64,000 nucleotides of DNA from Marasmius tenuissimus (GCA_029532415.1 JAQOTA010000050.1:6014001-6078000); one strand, 5' to 3'; shown: positions 22,701 to 34,891, counted from the stretch's first letter. Translations and numbers: made by a program. Notes: generated by a model not told the origin, from the letters alone.

Positions 22701-23372
22701 CCACCGTTTTCATGTAGCTCACTGCGTCGTATTCAGCGTTATGCTTATGAACAGTAACCGTCTCCCCATAGGTTATAATAGATAATATGACGGATCCTGG
22801 TCGCTTTAGACGAAGTCCTCCGTTCACGGCAGCTTCCACTCGACCTCCTTTCTTCAGTCCCTCACCCATTGAACATGAAGTTGAAACTCCCCCGCCTCTC
22901 CTGATCGCGAGTCCCCACAGGGCCGCAACCCAATGGCAAGTACCGAAGTTCGCCATCCGAGGTTCTAGTATCCATAAGTATTCTTATCTTGTGTCGGTCG
23001 TCGGCTTCGGGGGCACTTTCGAATTCTCGCGGTGTCAGACTTCATTCTAGCGCCACTTCATCTAAGTGGATATGAACGTGGTTGAACCTTGTTTCCTATC
23101 GAATCTTCCTCTGAATAACTTTGCCTTAGGGGCATGACAGTCGGGAATGTGGCGTAGCGCGGCTTCGAAAACCGCAAGGAACAACGTTTTAGCTAGGTTA
23201 ACGACCGAATTAGTACAAAGATAGTCTCGGCGTGAGCAAAAAGAAAACAGTACACGGCTTTGTATGGTAGAGGGTAAACGATTTAAACGGTGTGAGTACA
23301 CAGTGGCAAGAAAGCATCGATCAGTAAGAGAAAACACTTGGAAGGGCACAAGAAACAAAAAAAGACTTCATT
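22701..23372. other. intergenic region
   Basis: 3' flank of the F-box gene and of the convergent coiled-coil gene. The 87-codon plus-strand ORF at 22787-23050 (MTDPGRFRRSPPF...) starts with ATG but has no recognisable domain or splice context. I do not call it a gene. Confidence 0.4.
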
Positions 23373-24785
23373 TTACGGAAGTACCGCATTGTCGTAATCC
23401 TCTGTTTCGTTCGTGGTTGGAAGGACACTCTGGCTTCCAGCTCTGCTCCTGACCAGTGTACCAGTTTCAGCAACCCTCGCACCACGGTCAACACTCGCTC
23501 TCCTACTATTCAACGATCCTGTCTCCGCCACCCGTCGGTCAGTCGTAATACTGCCACGCCGTTGCCCGCCAGGGTTCGTGTTGGCAATTGAGCTCCTCCG
23601 GCTAAGACTAAGCGGTTCGACAGGCGATAAAGAGACGTCTCTCCCAGAGGCCTCCCTGTCCCAATCGCGACCCATGTAATACGAGAAGCTAGGTGATCCA
23701 AATGACGATGACAGCGAGGGTGGTGGCACGGAGGGGTACGACAGGCCTCTCGTAGGCGCCCCAAATCCACCGTAGCCATGTACCCCATGACCACCTCCAT
23801 TGAGGACGGGAGAGTTTATAATGTTGTGAACGGGAGCTGAAGAGGGTGGCGTGGTCAGATTGGTCCCGTTGCTGAGTAGGCTTGCTGGGTTAGTTGATAG
23901 TGCCCCTGGTGATGAGAAACCGAGTGTGTAGGGGGACTCTGACGCCACCGACGTAGGACTATATGACAGGGGGGTATTGCTTTCTGATGATATGTGATTT
24001 ATTGGTCTGTGGATTTGAGAGGGAGGTCGAGGGATGGGTACTGGGACGCCACTGGGTACCGGTACGGGCAAAGGAGTTGCTCGCGGTACATGGGTCGACG
24101 TAGGCGAGTATCGGTAGGAGCTTGAAGGTGATGAAGTTCTTGAGGAATAGGATGACCGTTGATGTGTTGGTTGGGTATACGGATCACTGGAGGAAAGGCC
24201 AACAAGGTTGTCCACTGACCGACCGAGCTTCGACAAGAAATTATGGTTAGAGAATTGTACAGAAGATGGAAGATTATTACTCACTCGACTTCGATGTTCT
24301 ATAAGTTCTTCCCTATAGACTTCATTCAACCTTGACAGTCGAACATAATCCCTTTCCTGTTCCGCCAAACGAGCTCTCAATGTCTCATTTTCCCTCCTCA
24401 AGGCCTCCAGCATGGCCTCAGTAGTAGGATCCACAGGAGACCTAGCATAGCTAGGTGCAGACGATGACTCTCCAAGCTGTTCGCCGCTGTTGCCATTGCT
24501 CTGTTGTGCCTTCAACTTGGACAGTTCTCTGGCCAACCTGTTCACATGGCATTCGGACTCCGCTTCAAGGGTATTTTCCAGCTCTATTTTATCCTGTCGA
24601 AGCTGTTTTGAATAGAGATCAGATACCCAATTCTTTTGGAAAAATTTGTGACTCACCTGTTCCAACTTTCTCGACAGAACGTTGATTATTCTCTCCTCCT
24701 CGGCTTCGTAGGCATTGATCAAATCTTCCTGTTCCTTGCTAGCAGAGCTTTCTCGCCGTCTTGGAGGTGAAGTTGACGTTGACAT
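23373..24785 (-). CDS. CCDC6-like (DUF2046-type) coiled-coil protein
   Basis: It reads MSTSTSPPRRRESS, then a coiled coil with the CCDC6/H4 signature: EEERIINVLSRKLEQ joined to LRQDKIELENTLEAESE and VNRLARELSKLKA. A second coil follows (MLEALRRENETLRARLAEQERDYVRLSRLNEVYREELIEHRSR). The C-terminal ~280 residues are Ser/Pro-rich and probably disordered. Two introns are inferred: 24656-24603 (54 nt, GTGAGT...CAG) and 24284-24228 (57 nt, GTGAGT, branch CTAAC, ending AAG). Both are multiples of three without stops, so the unspliced frame is open too (470 codons). Splicing both gives 433 aa. CCDC6 family members are scaffold-like cytoplasmic or nuclear proteins. The fungal role is unknown. Confidence 0.75.
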   Translation of the reverse strand: MSTSTSPPRRRESSASKEQEDLINAYEAEEERIINVLSRKLEQVSHKFFQKNWVSDLYSKQLRQDKIELENTLEAESECHVNRLARELSKLKAQQSNGNSGEQLGESSSAPSYARSPVDPTTEAMLEALRRENETLRARLAEQERDYVRLSRLNEVYREELIEHRSRVSNNLPSSVQFSNHNFLSKLGRSVDNLVGLSSSDPYTQPTHQRSSYSSRTSSPSSSYRYSPTSTHVPRATPLPVPVPSGVPVPIPRPPSQIHRPINHISSESNTPLSYSPTSVASESPYTLGFSSPGALSTNPASLLSNGTNLTTPPSSAPVHNIINSPVLNGGGHGVHGYGGFGAPTRGLSYPSVPPPSLSSSFGSPSFSYYMGRDWDREASGRDVSLSPVEPLSLSRRSSIANTNPGGQRRGSITTDRRVAETGSLNSRRASVDRGARVAETGTLVRSRAGSQSVLPTTNETEDYDNAVLP

Positions 24786-25226
24786 TGTGCGGGCGGGAGA
24801 CCAGGGGCGTAAAAGGCAGAAACGGAATTGGGCCAGGGCAACATTTCAATTTGAATTTGTCGCATGTGCCAAGGACGGCTATCCGGCCCGGTCTTGAGTT
24901 ATTGACGTCGTTGCACTTTGTTATTTCTCGCCCTTCCCACTCCTCAAACACTCGACAGGGAGAAAGAGTCTATTACACTGCACGGCTCACACTGGGGAGC
25001 ACAACTCAAAGGTTGAGCCTGGAGGAGCTCGAGACGAGCAAAATACTGAGAGTTGTATTTCGCCAGCACTGGGTACCAGTAGATACGTACCTCGGTGTTG
25101 AGGGAGGGACCGTAGAACCCCACTTGGCTCTACACACGAGGAGTACCACACGTCTTTTTAGTAAGTACACGTCTATCCGTACAGCAAAAGTACATACAAA
25201 CACCCAACGAAGAAGAGAACCGTACA
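24786..25226. other. intergenic region between coiled-coil gene and channel gene
   Basis: Upstream region of the coiled-coil gene and 3' flank of the TOK channel, both on the minus strand. The plus-strand ORF across it (24761-25327) overlaps coding exons at both ends and shows no family. Nothing else seen. Confidence 0.5.
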
Positions 25227-28200
25227 TCACGATAAACGTGTATTTTGTTCGCCAGGCTCATTATGATGCCGCATCGCAACCATCGCATCTTCCGCAGCCT
25301 CAATCATTTTGCGTAGCTCGCCTATGAAGTAAGGAAATGAAGAGTCAGCGAATACCACTTTGTCGGCTTGGTAGAGGATACGCACGTTCAATACTCAATG
25401 CAAATAACGTCTGCCGAGAGAAGAAAAGAAGAATGGTTAGTCTACCCTTCTCTCGAGATGAGCCGCAACAACCCAACACCCACCTGCCTTGTATCCCGAT
25501 CCTGCAAAATCTCATCACGCATCTCCTCCTTCCTTCGCCTCCGGATTCCTGACCTCGGCCCGTCTCCGTTGGTACGCTCAATCGCCGTGGTCCCAATAAT
25601 ATCATCCAATAGCCTCTTCAACCCTTCGGGTACATTCTCCTGCTTCAAAACTTCATCGTCACGATGTGAAAGAAACCGGATATGATCCCGAAACGTCTGG
25701 CAGTGTTGTATTATCCTCGACGGAAGGTGCTCCAAAGATTTGTGAGAGTTAGGGGGTATATTTGGATGCTCAGAAGCAAGGTGAGCGCCATGGCTCGACG
25801 AAGGTAACGAGTGTGTGGGAGTAGACGGTGAAGGAGAGGTTGAAGGAGGATGTAGCAATGGTGACCATGGGCCTCTCTCGCCCTCCCGCTCCCGTCTTTT
25901 CGCCATCGTTCGAGCCCTCATAACCTGCATCTCCTTTGCTTGAAACTTCTCCACCATCCTCGTAAAGACCCCCACTTTCAAGATGTTTTTGTATCGCGAT
26001 GTGTAGGCTTCTGAGACGACTGTGGAAGAGCCGGAGACTATCAGTACGACCATTCATGTTGAAGGATAAAGAGGCCTGCCTGAAATCAGGATGGTCATCG
26101 TAGCGACACCAAACAGTGCCCATACAACGAACACAGATCTTCCAGCAGGAGTTTTGGGAGAGAAGTCGCCTAAGAAGACGGGGTCAGCGAATGCAAAAGG
26201 ATGAGGAGTAGTAGGAAGAGAAAGCTCACCATAGCCGATTGTAGTGAATGATATGAAGCCTATCGTGAACGAGTAAGTCGAGGACGGGACAATGCAAGGA
26301 AAACGAACACACAGAAATACATCGAAACGCCAAAACTCCAGCCCTCCGTGGCCATGAATACCCCTGAGCCGACCTACAGGGACAAAGAAATCAATCATGC
26401 CCTCCAAGGACTCCAGTGTAGAGGAAGCGCACGTACCATCCAAAAAACGATGAACAGAACCCAAGCGACTGTGAACCTGGTCCAGAAAACCTTCCTCTCC
26501 GCATCCTCCCCAGCCGTGGTAGCCCTATACCTAGCAAAATCCTCGGACATCCCTCGACGGAGTGTTCTTGCTTGTATAGGCGTTGATCGTGATGATGGAA
26601 GTTTTGGTCTTGATTTGGCCGAAAGACTGTTGACCTTGCCATCATTCTTTGCATCTGCCCCCCGAGCCCATACACCCGACCTTCCAACGGCCAACGCGAA
26701 GCTGCCCAACATGGCTGTCATCCTCCCAAGCCTCGCGTGCGTCAACGGTACTTCCTCCATATCGACGTCGCGCTGGGCTTGAAGAATAGGGATGGACCAC
26801 CAATTAGGATCAGAGCGACCTCCACCACAACGTTGTTCTCTCCTTCTCTTCCAAAACTCTGGCGGTAGCAGCTCGCGCAACGGTACCCCAGCCTCCAAAG
26901 CAGCCGCCTCAAGCTGCGCGTCCGTGAGCGCCTCCAGGTTGAGATGCATCCCATGCGGGTGCCGATACAGGATCCTGCCATCATAAAGCTCTCTCTCTCC
27001 TTCCCGAGCCCACATAAACGTGAACCGGTCCAAATCCTTCACAACCCCAGTCCACCACCGCTTCCCTGAATCTTTATCCCCTGCATCCAACACCCAAACC
27101 TCCCTCTCCATCTCCCTCAATCTCCACTCCACCGCCTCCCTCCACCTAACCCCAACCCGTCTCCTCCAATTTCCCCTCTTCCTCCTCTCCCTAACATCCC
27201 CCAACCTCTTCCGATACGCAACCTCCAACGCCTCAATAACCGTCTCCCTCGCCAACCCAACAGCCAACGCCAGATTCACAATCCCAAACGTCGCATACGT
27301 ACACGTAAAAACCCTCGCACCCGTCGTCACAGGAAGAACGTCCCCAAATCCAATAGTCTCTATCGAACATATGGTAAAATAGAGCGCGTCTACGAATTTG
27401 ATGCTGAGAAGGATACAGTGGATGAGCGCTCCGAGGGCGATGTAGCAGAGGAGAATGATGACGATGATCAGAAGGGAACGTTGTTTGCGGGTTAGACCGC
27501 TGCCTATCGTGATTATCGTTAAGAAGAAAAAAGGGTAGCGAGCGGGGTTAATGGGGTGCTCACCGCTGTTGCCGAAATCAGGAGTCCTGATAACGTCTAT
27601 GATGAGTGTCAAATTCGTAGCTGTAGATGCTATCGTCGAACACAGGGTCATCCAGAACGACGTTCCATATGTGTAGCCGTCGTCAAATCGGTGTTCAATA
27701 CCGAATATTGTGACGGCTGTGATGTTGATGACATCTATAGATAGATAGGGAAGGGTAGATAGGAAGTAGCGAATAGAACGCCACAACAGAAGAGAGGTCA
27801 TATCAGCTCCAAATTCCTGCAGGGTGCGGGAAGAACAAACGAACCGTGAATAGTCAACGCCCCCACACAAATCAACGTCATCACCCTCACTCGTATCTCC
27901 AGAAACCTAACCACCAAAGCAACGTTCGCGATCACCGCACACACCATGCTGAACCCAAGTCCAACGTTCAAAATGAGGGTGTTCGGTTTCGTTTCGACGG
28001 TGAGGTTGTCTTCGGTTCTGATATACCAATGTTCGGTCAAGCCAGGTATTTCGAGGAGAATGGCAAAAGGTATTATTAAACCGGAGAGAATGGGAGTATA
28101 GCGATAGTTGGGTATGAATGAGTCGATATCTGAGTTGGAGGTGCTGGGTGGGAACAGGAAGGATTTGAGTTTTGTGTACCAGAGAGGTCGATATGGTAGC

Positions 28201-28391
28201 GATTGTGAGCGAGAGCGTAAGGACAATGAGGATCGCATCCAGCGCCAACGAGATTTTCCTGGATGTCCTTCTGGTTCTTCGCCTTCCTCGTACGTCTCAA
28301 ACTCGTCTGTCAGCTCTGAGTGGTCTTCATCAAGTAGACCCTCTACATGATCGTTATCACCTCGAGACCGTCCGTAATGAGCTTTCTCCAT
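25227..28391 (-). CDS. TOK-type two-pore outward-rectifier potassium channel
   Basis: Nine exons fit: 28391-27845, 27734-27564, 27503-26437, 26373-26313, 26259-26230, 26169-26080, 26037-25484, 25410-25386 and 25321-25227. The sum is 2640 nt, 879 aa. The first half carries several hydrophobic helices (YRYTPILSGLIIPFAILLEI; NVGLGFSMVCAVIANVALVV; FWMTLCSTIASTATNLTLII). Then comes pore 1 with TIGFGDVLP, a long charged cytosolic linker, another helix pair and pore 2 with TTIGYGDFSPKT. This is the eight-helix, two-pore plan of yeast Tok1, which passes K+ outward across the plasma membrane. ATG 28391 (strong context) is chosen as start; an upstream in-frame ATG at 28490 is possible. One intron (26079-26038, 42 nt) appears to be GC-AG. 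It is divergent to ura5. Confidence 0.88.
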
Positions 28392-29179
28392 GATTGATGA
28401 ATCCCCATGACCATGTTCTGCACCATCCTCCTCATCTACGTTATTTCGAGAGGCAAAGAGCTGGAAGCCCAGGCTCACAGGGAGCAGCATCCCAGTACTT
28501 CAAATGAAAGTCGAGGACTACTAAGCGACACTATAGCCGGCAGTGATAGATGCTGTTCATTGAGATCGGTTGGACGGGTGGTGGTGGTAACAGGCAAAGT
28601 GTGAGTGATTGTGTCATGGAGCGATCTGCCAGTTGCCTCCTTTCGGATAAAAGCTTCCGGTCCGTCGGTCTGCTGAATGGTAAATGACATGTAAGTTGCA
28701 GATTGAGAGTGCATTTAGTAGCATTTCTACTGAAAAGAGACGCCTGAAGGTAATGAACATCAGAAAGGAGACAGCCAGAACAAATGAGAGAAACGAATGT
28801 GAAGTCATGTAGGTTGTCGTGGTCAATGAGAATTAAATTCCATGTTTCGGAGGCAACAAAGAGAGATATATAGGCTGCCTGAGGTCGTGCTCATCGTCAA
28901 GCACAGCGCCGAGAGCAGTTCCACGAGGGCAACAATGGAAACTCTCGCTGGACATCGTCGTGGTAGAGACTGAGAGACGCGTCGTGGGAAACTCAGACTT
29001 TCGGGATACAGAAGCCGAGGTGGTCCGTGCGCACGACAGTCAATTTTTTATCATTTGGTCCGTGCGTCGTTTTATCTCTTTTCTATGATCGTCGATCATC
29101 CGCCTCTGCCTTTCCCTGTCTTTGTTCACCCTCTTGTACTACATCCTCCGTAAAATATAATCAGAGCCTCATTCAAGCA
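28392..29179. promoter_or_regulatory. shared promoter region of TOK channel and ura5
   Basis: A 790-bp gap between two divergent genes. AGAGATATATAGG near 28864 is TATA-like, and pyrimidine-rich stretches precede the ura5 ATG. No small gene is convincing. Confidence 0.4.
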
Positions 29180-29923
29180 ATGTCGCTGCAAGAGTATCAA
29201 GTCGATTTGATAGACAAAGCAATGGCTGTTGGTGCGCTCAAATTCGGGCAGTTTACCTTAAAGTCAGGAAGGTAAGCAACTTTGTATATGAGTCTATTGA
29301 CGGCGAAATTCATGCGTATATGACTCAGGATATCTCCCTACTTCTTTAATGCAGGTCTCCTCAGTACCGGACCTATTCTCTCCGCCCTTGCTAAAGCCTT
29401 CGCGTCCACGATCGTCGAGGCCCAAAAGTCCTCTTCCTCCACGAGCCCGCTACCCGAATTCGACGTTCTCTTCGGTCCAGCTTATAAAGGCATTCCTTTC
29501 GCTGCGATGACTGTCACGCACCTCTATGATAACCACAACATTGCTGTCGGCCTCGCTTACGACCGAAAGGAAGTCAAAGACCACGGCGAAGGCGGGAACA
29601 TGGTCGGTGCCTCTGTCAAAGGCAAGAAAATCCTCATTCTGGACGACGTGATGACAGCTGGAACAGCCGTTCGCGCTGCTATCGATCTAGTCAAGCGAGA
29701 GGGTGGAGAAGTTGTGGGTGTCGTCCAATGCTTGGATCGGGAGGAAGTGGGAAAGGATGGGGTCAGTAGCACGGTCAAGGAGGTTGAGGCGATCGTCGGA
29801 GAGGGTCGCGTTAAAGCGATATTGAGGATGAGAGACTTGATGGTCTGGCTGGAGAAGAATGGGATGAATGATGAGCTGGAAAAGATGAAGGTATACTGGG
29901 AAAAGTACGGATTGAAACAGTAA
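29180..29923 (+). CDS. ura5: orotate phosphoribosyltransferase
   Basis: Two exons, 29180-29271 and 29329-29923 (57-nt GTAAGC...CAG intron), give 228 aa, the usual length. It starts MSLQEYQVDLIDKAMAVGALKFG and continues FTLKSGR/ISPYFFNAGLL, FGPAYKGIPFA and KDHGEGGNMVG. The PRPP-binding loop is KILILDDVMTAGTA. The enzyme (EC 2.4.2.10) joins orotate and PRPP to orotidine 5'-phosphate in cytosolic de novo pyrimidine synthesis. All expected motifs are present, so it should be functional. Confidence 0.95.
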
Positions 29924-30246
29924 TCCTAGTATGTACTCAGTTTGAACTCAACATTTTTGGTTCTCATCATTCCTGTACACTATCCTCACAGAAATCCGAG
30001 AATTCCCCGTGGTTTACCCGCTCCTCCACCGAGATGAGCGTCGTCTGAGTAAGACAACGCCGGCCTTCAATCGCCTCGAATTCGTCTCAGAGAACAGGGA
30101 ACACGTATTTACACGTAAGGCCAAGCGTGTTTCATTTTTGTAAGCACTGTGTAACTATATAAGTAACGAACAGAGTCCTCAATGAACGTTAACTCAAATC
30201 CCACCTATTACCGGTTCACCCATCATCCTCACCCAAGTTCTCACAA
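29924..30246. other. intergenic region downstream of ura5
   Basis: 323 bp with no gene. It holds the ura5 3' flank and the presumed promoter of the DUF1349 gene (GTAACTATATAAGTAACG near 30150 is TATA-like). Confidence 0.5.
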
Positions 30247-30907
30247 ATGTCCGGAAAGTTTACTCTCAGCGCAGGACCCGACACGGATGCCTGGCGTAAA
30301 CCTCCGTCGACGAACATGTAAGTTACTCTTCCTCTCTGCAATCGATCGCCCGATCGATCTTCATCGATACACCAGTTTCAACGCGCCCACCAAATCCATT
30401 CTCTCAGGGAGCCCCAAACCCCTAAAGTCCTTCCAAAGCGCATGCATAACCTTCACAGCCCCCTGGACCACTCTCTACGATCAAGGCGGACTCCTTCTCC
30501 ACCTCACAAACCCTTCCAACCCAGACCGCACCAGCGCCGCCGGAGTAGACCACTGGTTGAAAACCGGAATTGAGTGGTACCAGGAGCGTGCGTGGATCAG
30601 TACGGTCGGGGCGGATAACTATGCCGATTGGAGTATTTTCCCTGTGCCGAAGGAAGATGAGAAGAAGAAAGTGACGATTGAGGTGAGGAGGGAAGGGACT
30701 GGGTTGTGGGTGTATCAGATCATCAAAGGAACGGAGGAGGTTAGACAGCCACTCCGTGAAGTTGCTTGGTTCTTTGCGAAAGAGGACGAGGGGTGGGTGA
30801 TTGATGTGAAGGCGATGGCGGCGAGACCGGCGAAGGAGGATAAAGTGGCGGGGGAGAAAGAGTTGGTGGTGGAATTTGAGGATGCGCAGGTTGTGTTTTC
30901 CGAGTGA
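30247..30907 (+). CDS. DUF1349 family protein
   Basis: Exons 30247-30317 and 30376-30907 (58-nt intron) give 200 aa. The N-terminus is MSGKFTLSAGPDTDAWRKPP. The core has the DUF1349 pattern: a Gln-Gly-Gly strand (TLYDQGGLLLHL), then WLKTGIEWYQERAWISTVG, DWSIFPVP and a late REVAWFFAKEDEGWVIDVKA. DUF1349 proteins have a concanavalin-A-like jelly-roll fold. Their molecular role in fungi is undefined, and links to carbohydrate binding are inference. No signal peptide, so probably cytosolic. Confidence 0.8.
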
Positions 30908-32959
30908 AGAGTCTGAATGGCGGGATCCTAGGTTATGATAACCTGGCAGAAACACGTAGTACCGGAAGTGTACAAAGTCTGTATTAGAAACCACAAGTAA
31001 AGAAAATGTAAAGGGTGCCTCCCAGGCCTTGATGCGGGCCCGCATACACTGGCAGGTGCCACAACGAGCGCCTTCCGGTGCAACGACTCACTCACAAAGG
31101 ACTTGGAGGCCGTGTGGGAGGCGGCTCAATCTTATCCCAGCGACACGCCGTAGTGCACAGGATCTTACTGGGTAACAGCACAAAGACAACAAACATGGAG
31201 GTAGCACTCCATCTGCGTATCTTGGCAGAAAAATACATCAAGGGTAGTTGTGGGTTGCTAAGCGCAGAAGAAGACATGTAGCACCGCCTTTACTGTAAAG
31301 ACGAGATGTTGAAGGATGTCGAGAGTTCAAGGTGACCAGGAATCAGTTTGAGCATCCAGAACCCAAGCGAATCGTGATAACCCATAGATTCAAGCTTCAA
31401 GTACTAGCCTGTAGTATGAGCAACGACTTGCCTGCCAAAAATCTGGGAAAAGGTACTGGCGGCGTCGTAATCAATAGATATGAGCCAATCCGAGAAATAG
31501 ACTGTGTACTGCATCGGCATCTTCTCGTGTTGATCACTGGCAACACACAGATCAGAACACCCTGATCTGGAAGTCTCGAGACTCAGAGATCGATCAGTGA
31601 GAACCTATCAACCATCAGAGCGCTGGGATAATCAATAATACTTTCACAGTGTTCAATGTATTATCGTGGAGTTGCCCGGAAACCTGAGCTCTGCACAGAA
31701 CTTCTTGCGACTCGGACAAGTTGGGTGACTTGGGGCGGAAGAGGCACATCAAGTCCGATCCCGTAGCTGTACCGGACCGTAAGTTCTTCGATTACACTGG
31801 GACGATGAGCTCGGGATGTCGGGCAGAATCCCGGGCCCTAATATCAATGGGTTTGATTGGCGACCACTGACCACTACTGACTGGGGGAGGAAACATACCG
31901 ACTGGTGCCGCGCTGGGGTACGACTCATACATAGGCTTACTCAAGTCCTTTATTGACCCGGGCCTGAATTCCTTGAGAGCGGCGGAAATTCATGAAGGAT
32001 GATGTCGTACTCTAGAAAGTATGACAATCAAGCGATAGACCTTGTGTAAGTGCTGAGAAAATGACTTACTTCTGGAGTCTTGGCTCCGCAGCTTCAAGCA
32101 GCGGTATAAATAGTGAGTTGGAGAAGGACTCGAGGAAGGAAGAAAGAGTTGAGGAACTCGATGCTCGGGTCTAAATGAAGACGTCCAATGATGTCATGAT
32201 TACTGTTGTAAATCGAGACTCAAGCTTGAACGTCTTGAATGCGAACTTCGACAGTGACAACGACCACAGTCGGCAGTGAGTTGGCCCCATTAGAACCTCT
32301 GAATGAGGAATCTAATCATTTATAGACTCGGATAGATCTGTTCGAGCACATCAGATAGACCCGTTCACTGGCAACTACGGCGTCCACTACCGCCGTCAAC
32401 GAGACAAAATTAAAGCCAGGTTGATTGAATGCGGCATCTGAAAAAAGCTGCGATCAATACCTTGCCACAAGAACTATAGCCAGACAGGACAATATATTGG
32501 AGGTTAGACGGCCATGGAAAATTCCCTCATCAACAAGTTGATTCATCCAGAACCTTGTGGTAGACGTACATTGCAAAGGTATGTTTGGTATCGTACGTGT
32601 CTCTGTCGCATTTTTTTTACCGAACTTACTCCCCGTATTTGATTGATAATCGTCGAAAAGGCTCTTCCGAGTGAGCACGAATCGACAGTACTGCAGGCAA
32701 TGTAGTGGGTCAACAGGACCCCTGTGTCGGTATCGGCGGTGGGGCAACTTGGAAGCATTCTGGCATTCGATGAGCAAAGGCAGTAGGCAATGCATCGTCA
32801 GGTCGGAGGCCATTGCCAGTCAATACGTTCGCTAAGAATTGAATATTGAAGATCCACCTGGCTCCACCTATCCCTTCCCATTTTCAACGTCTATGATTTC
32901 GTTCTTCCTGGTGTTTGTCTTGACTTCCCGCTCGATGTACTAATGACATCGACGCCGCC
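30908..32959. other. gene-poor region
   Basis: About 2 kb where I find no supportable gene. The longest ORFs (31078-31281 plus, 31332-31565 plus, 32454-32813 minus) have no domain, start context or splice support. No repeats or transposon ends recognised. Confidence 0.4.
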
Positions 32960-33286
32960 ATGCCCCTCCGCCACAGATTCGACCGAGTAATCAAACACAG
33001 GCAGTCGATAATGGGGCTGATGACGAAGTTGGGCGAGTTGTTTGGCCCTCCTACGGAAGGTTCTGATATGTAAGTACAGACGCAAGTTGTAAACCCGTCT
33101 GACGACAAAGCTAACAGAGTTTGTGCCTTACATTCATTATTCCACACAATTTGGTCCATTGTAAGCCTGTTCCGCTTCATCTCGGACCTTATATACTGGA
33201 TGGTTTTGGACTCTTGTCGCTATCTTGAGCCGGTCTGGCTGAGTCAAGCTGATCAGAACCGCTCTGGCTTTACTACCCCTGTTTGA
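32960..33286 (+). CDS. possible small two-exon protein of unknown function
   Basis: ATG 32960 opens MPLRHRFDRVIKHRQSIMG, continues to FGPPTEGSD, and meets a textbook short intron (33070-33117, GTAAGT...GCTAACAG, 48 nt). Exon 2 reads VCALHSLFHTIWSIVSLFRF, then ISDLIYWMVLDSCRYLEP, ending TGA at 33284-33286 (92 aa). The second exon is hydrophobic and could be a membrane helix. No family recognised. It rests only on the good intron and the frame. Confidence 0.3.
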
Positions 33287-34173
33287 TGTTTTGGAGAGTA
33301 CCGCAGCGCTCTTTCTCCGTCCGTCGAGGCTTCGCCGCGGCTATCGTGTGTGCTGCCAAGCATTCGTTTCAGACAACCCAACCCATTCGGCGCCCGCGTC
33401 CTCGCTCGAGGCCAGCTCATTTCTTTCTCGTATCAGATTTTCCCCACATCTCCTCTTCATTTACACTACGAACTTACACCTCTATTATGACAGGGTCTTA
33501 CAAAACTCTGCCTCGGGGATCACCTCCCAATATTCCGCCGCACCCACCGATAATATCATTCGTGCCTTTTGTCTCTCGCTCTGGTCTTTTACGCCCGTCT
33601 GATATTTACTTACTTTCCTCAGTGCTATGCGGGACAAATCATGTACATCGAACGATCTCAACCTGAACCACGACTTTCCATGTGAATATTAGAGACTCGG
33701 AATAGACCCTGAAAGACCTGCTTCCTGGAACTGTATTCACTCATTTACTCACTTTCTCGTTCTACTATTAGTGGATCTGAATCTTAGCGATGTCGGGGCA
33801 GGCACGCCAGGACTGTCATCAAATTTTGGATGAAGCCCGTCCGGTCTCCGGCCGGCAGGTTCATTCCAGGAGGAGCGGGAAGTCGGAACAGACGTCTGAG
33901 TCATTTGCGTTCCGAGATGGTATAGTGCATCGCGAATCCCCATACTTCCGCGAATACTAAACGTGAACTCGTCTCCATTGAAGTTGAACTTCCGAGATTT
34001 TCCCTCGTACGAGTTACTGCCGACTGAGTCTCGACGTATCCGACGTCCAGCTTCAGTCGAAATTTGTGAGGTGGTTCCATCTCCCGTCCTACTTTCATTG
34101 GATTGGTGGCCTCACTGGTGCTTACGGCTAATAAACACTGACTATAGCTCTACTGTTTACCTAGCCACTCAAC
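33287..34173. other. intergenic region upstream of tRNA-Pro
   Basis: No supported gene. A 127-codon plus-strand ORF at 33283-33666 is basic and Pro/Ser-rich with no recognisable features. Short minus-strand ORFs at 33749-34098 look like chance. Confidence 0.4.
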
Positions 34174-34253
34174 GGCCTTATGGTCTAGTAGTATGATTCT
34201 CGCTTTGGGGTCTACAATGCGAGAGGTCCTGGGTTCAATTCCCAGTGAGGCCC
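34174..34253 (+). tRNA. tRNA-Pro(TGG) with a short intron
   Basis: The acceptor stem GGCCTTA (34174-34180) pairs with TGAGGCC (34246-34252). The D-arm region is TGGTCTAGTAGTATGA and the anticodon stem is CTCGC/GCGAG. The loop holds TTTGGG followed by about 8 extra bases, so the anticodon is TGG with an intron just 3' of it. The T-arm is GGTCCTGGGTTCAATTCCCAG. A run of five T at 34254-34258, right after the gene, is the expected Pol III terminator. Confidence 0.93.
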
Positions 34254-34258
34254 TTTTT

Positions 34259-34891
34259 ACTCAATGAGCCCCATACATTTTCTACTTGTCTGCGGTGCGT
34301 ACTTACTTTAACTATTGCCGGAAGCTCGCATTTGTATTGTCAGCTTCCGGTTTCCAGAGGTACGTTTACAAAGACATTCCCATGCCAATGTGGGGCATTA
34401 CTTAGTGATCTTCATGCCGAGGAGAAAACCGTTACCCCGAATCGGAAATCGGATTTTCCGGGAGTTTTTGTCTACAATCAACAATCAGACATCAAGCTGT
34501 GAAGATTGTGGATATCGTGGACCTGGCGCTCGTTCCTTGCTCGACTTTCTGATTCGTGCTTCCTTGGTGCTTCCCATCAAAAATTATATGAGTACATCAG
34601 TGTAGATCATGATCGCCCGGTAAGCACTTTCCGGGAAATCCAGAACTGCATATATACCCCCAACACTCGCTTTACTGACTGAGCTTGTGTGTTTTCCCAG
34701 ATTTTCTTCGACAGAGGCAACTTGTCCTGGCACCCGAATCGAGGCCACGAAGTAAGTCCTGGCTACTCACCGTTGTTGAACAGCCATGCTGACCAGGAGC
34801 AGGCATAACCGTATTGTCTTCTCAATTTACTTGCTGCCAATCGTCTTCAATCCCAACCAGCACCATCCCATCCCCTCCGATCGCAGAAATA
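34259..34891. promoter_or_regulatory. upstream region and possible 5' leader of the bHLH gene
   Basis: No clear coding gene. A plausible leader intron (GTAAGC...CCCAG, about 34620-34699) and a TATA-like CATATATACCCCC (near 34650) suggest a spliced 5' untranslated region or an upstream ORF of about 20 codons (MIARF...). Confidence 0.35.

Noticed and set aside
26038..26085. U12-type AT-AC intron in the TOK gene
   Set aside because: A branch-like TCCTTCAAC is present, but the donor lacks the ATATCC consensus. The GC-AG reading keeps frame and the conserved helix end better.
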